Shown one piece after another: positions 1 to 5,272 of a stretch of DNA of 6,038 nt. Position 1 is the stretch's first letter, and every line of letters starts with the position of its first letter. This stretch comes from Bordetella parapertussis (GTDB lineage: Bacteria; Pseudomonadota; Gammaproteobacteria; Burkholderiales; Burkholderiaceae_B). Under the pieces are notes generated by a model. The model worked only from the letters and a program-made list of their open reading frames with translations, was not told the origin of the DNA and did no database searches. Position numbers and translations under genes: made by a program. The stretch covers positions 1-6,038 of the forward strand of contig CAMBPA010000090.1 of assembly GCA_945869355.1 (NCBI GenBank), written 5' to 3'.

Positions 1-1506
1 GCATCGGTTTCACCCCACCAACATAAAACAGCTGCGCTCGCGGTCGGGGTTTTTAAGGATGGCATGTTAAGCGTCGCCGCCGACGCGATGGATCGTGCAA
101 GCCAAGGGGCCCTTACAGCGGTCGTCAAAGCTGAATTCACAGGTAATACCGGCGCGACGCTGGTCTTACGAGATTTAAAAGGCGTGGCCGCCGCTCGAAT
201 CGTCTTGGTCGGACTAGGCAAACAGAGCGAGTACAGCGCCAAAGCGCACGCAACAGCCGAGCAAGCCTTCGCAGCCTATTGCGCGCAAGCGCGGTTGACC
301 GAAGCGACGTCAAGCGTAGCGGCCATCCCTTACGTACAGAGCGATGCACGTGCGCGCGCACGTACCACAGCAAGCGCCGTCGGTACAAGCCTCTACCACT
401 TTGATGCGACCTTCGGCAAGCCTGACCTCGAGGCTCGGCCGAAACTGAAAAAATTTGTCGCGTTAGTGGTCAAGTCGGATCAAGCCGCGACGAACCATGG
501 CCTTGCCGAAGGCGCCGCACTTGCCCAAGGGATGTCGCTGGCGCGCACACTGGGCAACTTGCCCGGCAACATCTGCACACCGACCTACCTGGGTGAGGCC
601 GCTAAAAAACTGGGTCGCGAGTTCAAAAGTATCAAAGTCACCGTACTCGAACCCAAACAAATTGAAAAGCTTGGCATGGGTTCCTTTTTGTCGGTGGCCC
701 GTGGTTCGCAGCAACCTGCCCGCTTCATCGTCATGCACTATCAAGGAAAACCCGGCGCACGCGCCTCGAGCAAGGCAGCGAGTAAAGCCGCCGACAAAGG
801 ACCGATTGTCCTGATTGGTAAAGGCATCACGTTTGACTCGGGTGGAATTTCGATCAAATCTGCCGCAACCATGGACGAGATGAAGTTCGACATGTGTGGC
901 GCGGCAAGTGTGTTGGGCACCATGCGTGCCATCGCCGAAATCGGCCTGCCCGGGGAAGTGATTGCCCTCATCCCCACATGTGAAAACATGCCAAGCGGCA
1001 CGGCGAACAAGCCAGGCGATGTGGTCACAAGCATGTCGGGCCAAACCATTGAGATCCTCAATACCGATGCCGAGGGCCGTCTGATTCTGTGCGACGCACT
1101 CACGTACGCCGAACGATTCAAACCCTCCGCTGTCATTGACATCGCTACCTTAACGGGCGCTTGCGTGGTCGCCCTGGGTAAAGTGAACTCGGGCCTGTTC
1201 TCGACCAACGACGCGCTTGCCGAGGCCCTCTTGGCAGCCGGTAAGCAAGCGCAGGATCCCGCTTGGCGCATGCCGTTGGATGATGCGTATCAGGCACAAC
1301 TGAAATCAAACTTCGCTGACATGGCGAATATTGGCGGTCAACCCGGTGGCGCGGTAACGGCTGCGTGTTTCTTGTCTCGTTTCGCAAAAGCCTATCCCTG
1401 GGCGCACCTGGATATTGCTGGAACTGCTTGGCATGGTGGCGCTGTCAAAGGTGCAACCGGTCGTCCAGTTGGCATGCTGTTCCATTACCTGTTGAATCAG
1501 GCCTGA
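1..1506 (+). CDS. pepA: Leucyl aminopeptidase (peptidase M17), 5' end cut by window edge
   Basis: Cytosolic metallo-exopeptidase that removes N-terminal residues, preferably leucine, from peptides; the family works as a hexamer with two metal ions per subunit. The reading frame is open from base 1 and the codons before the ATG at 64 still read as PepA (AVGVFKDG joining MLSVAADAMDRAS), so that ATG is internal and the true start lies left of the window. Visible length is 501 residues; E. coli PepA has 503. Counting from base 1, the metal ligands are K274, D279, D297, D356 and E358, and the catalytic residues are K286 and R360; their mutual spacing equals that of E. coli PepA. The family signature NTDAEGRL is at 1060-1083. 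A short Ala/Ser/Lys-rich linker with an SKAA-SKAA tandem (769-792) precedes the catalytic domain. The stop TGA is 8 bases before holC. E. coli PepA also binds DNA; whether this one does cannot be seen. Confidence 0.97.
   Translation, partial: ASVSPHQHKTAALAVGVFKDGMLSVAADAMDRASQGALTAVVKAEFTGNTGATLVLRDLKGVAAARIVLVGLGKQSEYSAKAHATAEQAFAAYCAQARLTEATSSVAAIPYVQSDARARARTTASAVGTSLYHFDATFGKPDLEARPKLKKFVALVVKSDQAATNHGLAEGAALAQGMSLARTLGNLPGNICTPTYLGEAAKKLGREFKSIKVTVLEPKQIEKLGMGSFLSVARGSQQPARFIVMHYQGKPGARASSKAASKAADKGPIVLIGKGITFDSGGISIKSAATMDEMKFDMCGAASVLGTMRAIAEIGLPGEVIALIPTCENMPSGTANKPGDVVTSMSGQTIEILNTDAEGRLILCDALTYAERFKPSAVIDIATLTGACVVALGKVNSGLFSTNDALAEALLAAGKQAQDPAWRMPLDDAYQAQLKSNFADMANIGGQPGGAVTAACFLSRFAKAYPWAHLDIAGTAWHGGAVKGATGRPVGMLFHYLLNQA
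344..365. repeat. Alternating purine-pyrimidine tract with a perfect 16-bp palindrome inside pepA
   Basis: Bases 348-363 read ACGTGCGCGCGCACGT, which equals its own reverse complement. The strict alternation of purine and pyrimidine extends to 22 bases (344-365). Such tracts can adopt Z-DNA or a cruciform under negative supercoiling. It encodes an Arg-Ala alternation (DARARAR) in the N-terminal part of PepA, so it may simply be a by-product of GC-rich codons for that stretch. The repeat itself is seen directly; any function is unproven. Confidence 0.6.
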
Positions 1507-1514
1507 CACACCAG

Positions 1515-1952
1515 ATGGCACGCATCGACTTCGCCTTTGGTGCAACCGAACGCATCACACAGGCTTGCCAGACAAGTTTGCGCCAGCACCTTGCAGGGCA
1601 GCCGTTGATTGTCTATTGCACAGACGCGGGACGCCTGAAGGCGTTCGATCAAAAGTTATGGGCCGTCGATGAAGCCGCCTTTGTGCCGCACGTGGCGGCC
1701 GATGATCCTGAGGCGGCAGCCACGCCTATTTGGCTAGTTTCTAGTGATCTACCCGGCGCCTTGGCCCGCGCACCGGCCAAGGTCTGGCTACTTAACCTAG
1801 ACGACCGCTGCCCGCCCGGGATCGACAACGTCACCCGGGTACTGGAAATCGTTTCAGACGACGACGCGGATAAAGCTGCGGCGCGCGAACGCTGGCGTCT
1901 ATATCAGGCCGCTGGACATGACATGAAGTCTTTCAGTTTGTCAGCTGTTTGA
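1515..1952 (+). CDS. holC: DNA polymerase III chi subunit
   Basis: Encodes a 145-residue chi subunit, close to the 147 residues of E. coli HolC. In the replisome, chi binds psi and the C-terminal tail of single-stranded DNA-binding protein, linking the clamp loader to the lagging strand. Family-like features are the N-terminal MARIDFAFG strand, the GQPLIVYCTDAGRLKAFDQ region, the LW...AFVPH segment, the TPIWL strand, the LLNLDDRCPPGIDNVTRVLEIV block and the C-terminal ARERWRLYQAAGHDMKS. The frame stays open upstream into pepA, but the ATG at 1515 is chosen because the homology begins there and it lies 8 bases after the pepA stop. There is no strong Shine-Dalgarno; a CAGG at 1498-1501 inside the pepA end is the nearest purine-rich run, which suggests coupling to pepA translation. 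pepA-holC adjacency is common in proteobacteria and supports the call. Confidence 0.9.
   Translation: MARIDFAFGATERITQACQTSLRQHLAGQPLIVYCTDAGRLKAFDQKLWAVDEAAFVPHVAADDPEAAATPIWLVSSDLPGALARAPAKVWLLNLDDRCPPGIDNVTRVLEIVSDDDADKAAARERWRLYQAAGHDMKSFSLSAV
1759..1782. repeat. Intragenic inverted repeat in holC
   Basis: CCTTGGCC (1759-1766) and GGCCAAGG (1775-1782) form a perfect 8-bp stem around the 8-base loop CGCGCACC. It lies wholly within the holC coding frame. No T-run follows, so it is not an intrinsic terminator. It could be a weak mRNA hairpin or chance in GC-rich code. Confidence 0.35.
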
Positions 1953-2074
1953 TACGAAATACCCTATAAAATCAAAGGAATCTAGCCTTTCAGGGAACTG
2001 TCAGGTATGCTTTCGGTCATAGATACAAGACGATTACTTTGTTCTTGCCTCATTTTTAGTAAAAGGAGCACTAC
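1953..2074 (+). promoter_or_regulatory. Intergenic leader before the Bax inhibitor-1 gene, presumed promoter region
   Basis: These 122 bases are visibly more AT-rich than the flanking genes and are the longest non-coding stretch in the window. A TTGTCA (1938-1943, at the end of holC) lies 16 bases before TACCCT (1960-1965), and a TATGCT lies at 2006-2011 without a good -35 partner. These are only partial matches, so the exact promoter is not assigned. A 5-bp inverted repeat AAAGG/CCTTT (1974-1978, 1986-1990) lacks a T-run and is not a convincing holC terminator. I see no small gene here. Confidence 0.35.
2063..2068 (+). promoter_or_regulatory. Strong ribosome binding site AAGGAG
   Basis: AAGGAG ends 6 bases before the ATG at 2075. 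This near-ideal Shine-Dalgarno fixes the start of the Bax inhibitor-1 family gene and is one of the two strong sites in the window. Confidence 0.85.
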
Positions 2075-2779
2075 ATGAGCGACTATCGCCCAACCCTCTC
2101 TAGCAACCCACACGATGGCGCCGCTGTAGGAGTCGTGCGCAACCGTGTGCTGCGCAACACCTACTGGTTGCTCGCGCTGTCCTTAATCCCAACCGTTCTA
2201 GGTGCAGCCGTTGGCATGAGCACCGGCATCAGTCAAGTCATGGCCTCTAGCCCTGTCATGACGGTCATTATCTTTTTGGCTGGCGCCTTTGGCTTGATGT
2301 TTGCCATTGAAAAGTACAAAGAAAGCTCCTTAGGCGTTGGCCTGCTGCTGCTGTTTACGTTCTTTATGGGCGTTATGCTGTCGCGCTTATTAGGCTTCGT
2401 CTTGGGCATGAGCAACGGCACCCAGCTCGTGATGTTTGCGTTCGGCGGCACGGCGATTGTGTTTGGCACAATGGCAACGCTGGCCACAACGATCAAACGC
2501 GATCTGTCTGGCCTGAGCAAGTTCATGTTCATCGGTGTGATAATTTTGTTGGTCGCTGGTATCGCGAATATTTGGCTGAAGTTGCCCGCGCTGATGCTCA
2601 CGATCTCGGTGCTTGCCATTGTGATTTTTTCAGCCTTCATGCTGATCGATCTGCAGCGTGTGGTCAACGGCGGCGAAACTAACTACGTTTCAGCCACGCT
2701 GGCGATCTACTTGGACGTATACAACGTGTTTTCAAACCTGTTGGCGATCCTTGGCATCACAGGCGGTAGCCGCGATTAA
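2075..2779 (+). CDS. Bax inhibitor-1/YccA family inner-membrane protein
   Basis: A 234-residue integral membrane protein of the Bax inhibitor-1 (UPF0005, YccA/YbhL) family, slightly longer than the 219 residues of E. coli YccA. Its short polar N-terminus ends in the family-like RNRVLRNTYWLLALSL. Hydrophobic segments fall near residues 30-48, 60-78, 86-110, 117-137, 149-167, 171-191 and 208-228, giving the expected seven helices. The conserved C-terminal block is present: the aspartate of FMLIDLQR (D192), NGGETNYVSAT, and the aspartate of LAIYLDVYN (D214). These two match the pH-sensing aspartate pair described for the calcium-leak homologue YetJ of Bacillus, which permits but does not prove ion leak activity. 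YccA of E. coli is known as a modulator of the FtsH protease. The gene stands alone with its own leader and terminator. The family call is firm; the exact role is open. Confidence 0.93.
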   Translation: MSDYRPTLSSNPHDGAAVGVVRNRVLRNTYWLLALSLIPTVLGAAVGMSTGISQVMASSPVMTVIIFLAGAFGLMFAIEKYKESSLGVGLLLLFTFFMGVMLSRLLGFVLGMSNGTQLVMFAFGGTAIVFGTMATLATTIKRDLSGLSKFMFIGVIILLVAGIANIWLKLPALMLTISVLAIVIFSAFMLIDLQRVVNGGETNYVSATLAIYLDVYNVFSNLLAILGITGGSRD

Positions 2780-2802
2780 CAAGTTCTGTCTGCTTTGATG
2801 TT

Positions 2803-2830
2803 AAAAAGCTCACCTTCGGGTGAGCTTTTT
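2803..2830 (+). terminator. Intrinsic terminator with TTCG tetraloop
   Basis: AAAAAGCTCACC (2803-2814) pairs perfectly with GGTGAGCTTTTT (2819-2830) around the TTCG loop (2815-2818). The GC-rich core followed by five T is a classical rho-independent terminator, starting 24 bases after the stop of the Bax inhibitor-1 family gene. The five A on the left arm would also supply a U-run for transcripts from the opposite strand, but no gene on that strand ends here. Confidence 0.95.
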
Positions 2831-2853
2831 GTTGGGACTGTCTGGAACACATA

Positions 2854-3615
2854 ATGAGCGACACGGTACTAAGCGAAACAAACCAAGGGGTGCTAACCCT
2901 CACGATCCATCGACCAGAAAGTCGTAATGCTCTGGACGCGCAAACCTATCTCGCGCTTGCTGCACAAGTGCGTGCCGCGAGTTCGGACAGCGCAACGCGT
3001 GCGATTGTGCTGACGGGTGCCCACGGGCACTTTACCGCTGGCAATGACCTGAAAGACTTCCAACGCCCACGCCCGGCGGGTGATAGCCCTGGCATCACTT
3101 TACTGCGCAGCCTGGTCGACTCAGACCTTCCAATCATTGCAGCGATTGAGGGCAATGCAATCGGGATCGGCGTGACCTTGTTGCAGCACTGCGATTTTGT
3201 GTATGCGGCCGACAACGCGCTGTTTAAGATTCCATTTGTGCCCTTGGGTTTATGCCCGGAAGGCGCCTCAAGCTTGTTGCTCGCGCAACTAGTGGGCGCG
3301 CGTAAAGCAAATGACTGGCTACTGCGCGGGCGAGCGTTTAAGCCCCAGGAAGCCTTCGAGGCTGGATTTATTACTGCCGTGACGCAGCCGGGCCAGGCCT
3401 TGGTCCACGCACAGCAAACCGCCGTCGAACTGGCTGCGTTGCCCCCACAAGCGCTACAACTCTCTAAACAGATGATGAAACACGCGCAGCGCCCCGCGCT
3501 TCATGCGGCGTTTGATTACGAGTGGGGTCACTTCACAGAGCGACTGCAATCCGCCGAGGCGCAACAAGCCTTTGCCAACTTTTTTAAAGCACGCGAGGCA
3601 TCCAAAGCGCGTTGA
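2854..3615 (+). CDS. Enoyl-CoA hydratase/isomerase family protein, probably a delta3,delta2-enoyl-CoA isomerase (ECI2/PECI-like)
   Basis: A 253-residue crotonase-fold protein, the usual length for the family. Oxyanion-hole segments are FTAGNDLKDF (residues 60-69) and IEGNAIGIGVTLLQHCD (98-114). Aligned by eye to mitochondrial enoyl-CoA hydratase, the two hydratase glutamates (E144 and E164 in rat) are replaced by T108 and F128. Instead E136 lies in PFVPLGLCPEGASS, matching the PEG glutamate of ECI2/Eci1-type isomerases, and the stretch GIGVTLLQ...PEGASS closely resembles that group. The expected reaction is moving a cis- or trans-3 double bond of an acyl-CoA to trans-2, so that unsaturated fatty acids or similar acids can enter beta-oxidation. 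The start ATG has only a weak TGGAA (2843-2847) upstream and lies 23 bases after a strong terminator. The alpha/beta hydrolase follows after 56 bases. The family is certain; isomerase over hydratase is an inference. Confidence 0.9.
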   Translation: MSDTVLSETNQGVLTLTIHRPESRNALDAQTYLALAAQVRAASSDSATRAIVLTGAHGHFTAGNDLKDFQRPRPAGDSPGITLLRSLVDSDLPIIAAIEGNAIGIGVTLLQHCDFVYAADNALFKIPFVPLGLCPEGASSLLLAQLVGARKANDWLLRGRAFKPQEAFEAGFITAVTQPGQALVHAQQTAVELAALPPQALQLSKQMMKHAQRPALHAAFDYEWGHFTERLQSAEAQQAFANFFKAREASKAR

Positions 3616-3661
3616 TATCTTGACGCTGCGCGGTCACGCATGCCAAGCTTGCACCATGCAC

Positions 3662-3667
3662 AGGAGA
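3662..3667 (+). promoter_or_regulatory. Ribosome binding site AGGAGA
   Basis: AGGAGA ends 4 bases before the ATG at 3672 (the AGGAG core is 5 bases away). It supports this start for the alpha/beta hydrolase and independent, efficient translation from the preceding crotonase gene. The rest of the 56-base gap shows a TTGACG (3620-3625) but no matching -10 box. Confidence 0.75.
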
Positions 3668-3671
3668 ACTT

Positions 3672-4556
3672 ATGCTTTTCGCAAAAACAGACGACGGTGT
3701 AGACCTTTGTTATGAAACAACAGGATCCGGCACACCCATTATTTTTGTTCACGAATTCGCAGGCCATAAAGAAAGCTGGGAACCACAGGTTCGCCATTTC
3801 GCGCGGCACTATCAGGTCATCACCTATAACGCGCGCGGCTACCCTCCTTCCGCGGTACCAGCCGAGGTGTCGTCCTACTCCCAAAATCGTGCGGCCGCAG
3901 ATATTCTGGCTATACTCGATCACTTAAAAATCAAGAAGGCACACGTCGTCGGTCTGTCGATGGGTGGTTTTGCCACGCTGCATTTTGGTTTGTTATATCC
4001 TGAGCGTGCGCTCTCACTTTGCGTAGCAGGATGCGGCTACGGTGCTGAACTTGAGATTCGAAATCAATTCCGCGAAGAGGCAGAGGCCAGTGCAAACATG
4101 CTGCTTAAAGAAGGGATGAAAGCCTTTGTTGATAAGTACGCCTATGGCCCAACTCGTCTATCGTTTGAGCGTGCAGACCCCAATGGATTTGCCGAGTTCA
4201 AAGAGCAGTTCTATGGCCACTCTGCGTTGGGCTCAGCCAACACGCAGCTCGGTGTGCAACGCGAGCGTCCTTCGCTCTACACACTCACCGAAAGGCTGCA
4301 AAAGCTCACCGTCCCCACATTGATTTTGAACGGCGATGAAGACTGGCCATGCCTGCGTCCAGGCATCATGCTCAAGGAAACGATTCCTTCGGCCGCTTTA
4401 TCCATCATGCCCAACTGTGGCCATACCCTCAACATCGAAGACCCGGTGAACTTCAACCGCATCGTTGGTGACTTCATCAGCCAGGCCAGCAGCGGTCGCT
4501 GGCCCATGCGTGATCCACGCGCCATGGTCAAGTCGATCACGGGCATGAAGACTTAA
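3672..4556 (+). CDS. Alpha/beta hydrolase
   Basis: A 294-residue cytosolic alpha/beta-hydrolase-fold enzyme without a signal peptide. The N-terminal strands lead to VHEFAGHKESW (residues 26-36), the HG-type oxyanion segment. The nucleophile elbow is GLSMGG with S96. The acid is probably D224 in NGDEDW (D222 is the alternative), and the histidine is H251 in NCGHTLNIEDP. The triad is therefore complete. The cap region (about 125-205) is charged and helical. The core resembles 3-oxoadipate enol-lactonase and related esterase/lactonase or C-C hydrolase relatives, but the substrate cannot be read from sequence. A tail of about 25 residues (SSGRWPMRDPRAMVKSITG) follows the usual last helix. The gene lies 56 bases after the enoyl-CoA isomerase-like gene, possibly cotranscribed, and its TAA stop overlaps the stop of the convergent SDR gene by four bases. 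Confidence 0.9.
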   Translation: MLFAKTDDGVDLCYETTGSGTPIIFVHEFAGHKESWEPQVRHFARHYQVITYNARGYPPSAVPAEVSSYSQNRAAADILAILDHLKIKKAHVVGLSMGGFATLHFGLLYPERALSLCVAGCGYGAELEIRNQFREEAEASANMLLKEGMKAFVDKYAYGPTRLSFERADPNGFAEFKEQFYGHSALGSANTQLGVQRERPSLYTLTERLQKLTVPTLILNGDEDWPCLRPGIMLKETIPSAALSIMPNCGHTLNIEDPVNFNRIVGDFISQASSGRWPMRDPRAMVKSITGMKT

Positions 4557-5272
4557 GCGGTAAGCCCCACGGACAAGCCGCCGCAAACATACAACAACTG
4601 CCCGGTGATGAAGCCCGCCTTCTTATCCAGAAACATGCGCACAGCGTGCGCAATTTCGGCGGGCTCACCAAAACGTCCTACCGGCACAGACTCCATAATC
4701 TTCTTTGTCTGAGGCAGTTCAGGTGGATTGCTCGCCAAAAACAACTCCGTTGCAACGGGGCCAGGCGCAATCGCATTGACGGTGATGCCATGCGACGCGG
4801 TCTCGAGCGCCCAGGTGCGCGTCATTCCTGCAAGCCCAGCCTTTGTGCCGCCATACACGGTACGGCCCACCTTACCTAAGCCCGCGCGACTACCAATATT
4901 GACGATGCGACCATATCTGTTTGCACGCATTTTGGGCAGGACCGCTTGTGTGAGCAAAAGCGGCGCCACCATATTGAGCGTAATCATATCGTCGACATCT
5001 TCAAGCGTGATTTCCTCGATTTTGCCAACATGAATCATGCCCGCGTTATTCACCAGACTTAGAATATCTTTCTTTGCCGCCCAATCGAGCGCCGCTTCAC
5101 GCGTACGCTTAGAGTTGCCTAGATCGACAGATTCAAAAATTTCGCCTGGCAACAGTTTGGCTGGTGCCGTGCGGCTGAAATTAATGACCTCATAACCTTG
5201 CGCAATGAGGTCCTCTACGACAGCGCGCCCAATCCCGCGGCTACCGCCCGTGACAAGTGCTGTTCCGCTCAT
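4553..5272 (-). CDS. Short-chain dehydrogenase/reductase, FabG-like
   Basis: A 239-residue classical SDR, near the 244 residues of E. coli FabG, expected to reduce a keto group or oxidise a hydroxyl using NAD(P)(H). The cofactor motif TGGSRGIG is at residues 8-15, with R12 and the SR after the second strand (33-34) favouring NADP(H). D50 fits the adenine-contacting aspartate. NNAG is at 75-78. The catalytic tetrad is N100, S128, Y140 and K144, all present. PGPVATELF (170-178) and the C-terminal FITGQLLYVCGG are typical, except that cysteine replaces the usual aspartate of VDGG. The start ATG overlaps the stop of the upstream Bug-type gene as ATGA, and no strong Shine-Dalgarno is seen, so translation is probably coupled. 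A dedicated catabolic dehydrogenase is more likely than the fatty-acid-synthesis FabG, because no acyl carrier protein or fab genes are nearby; the substrate is unknown. Confidence 0.92.
   Translation of the reverse strand: MSGTALVTGGSRGIGRAVVEDLIAQGYEVINFSRTAPAKLLPGEIFESVDLGNSKRTREAALDWAAKKDILSLVNNAGMIHVGKIEEITLEDVDDMITLNMVAPLLLTQAVLPKMRANRYGRIVNIGSRAGLGKVGRTVYGGTKAGLAGMTRTWALETASHGITVNAIAPGPVATELFLASNPPELPQTKKIMESVPVGRFGEPAEIAHAVRMFLDKKAGFITGQLLYVCGGLSVGLTA

Noticed and set aside
463..1044. 193-residue open frame on the - strand inside pepA
   Set aside because: It lies wholly within the clearly conserved pepA coding region, its product has no recognisable domain, and its composition reflects antisense reading of GC-rich codons.
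741..1271. 176-residue open frame on the - strand inside pepA
   Set aside because: Antisense shadow of the PepA catalytic domain; no ribosome binding site or family motif recognised.
1365..1514. N-terminal extension of holC by 50 codons into pepA
   Set aside because: The in-frame codons before the ATG at 1515 overlap conserved PepA sequence and show no HolC similarity; HolC homology starts at MARIDF.
1974..1990. AAAGG/CCTTT hairpin after holC as a terminator
   Set aside because: Only a 5-bp AT-rich stem without a following T-run; too weak to call.
2233..2667. 144-residue open frame on the - strand inside the Bax inhibitor-1 family gene
   Set aside because: Antisense of a transmembrane protein; no own start signals, and the + strand frame is a recognisable family member.
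3620..3648. Promoter starting with TTGACG between the crotonase and hydrolase genes
   Set aside because: The -35-like hexamer has no acceptable -10 box at 16-18 bases spacing.
3528..3923. 131-residue - strand frame spanning the crotonase-hydrolase gap
   Set aside because: It overlaps the ends of two well-supported genes on the other strand and shows no recognisable domain.
4646..5033. + strand frames of 77 and 101 codons opposite the SDR gene
   Set aside because: Shadows of the SDR coding strand; no motifs or ribosome binding sites.
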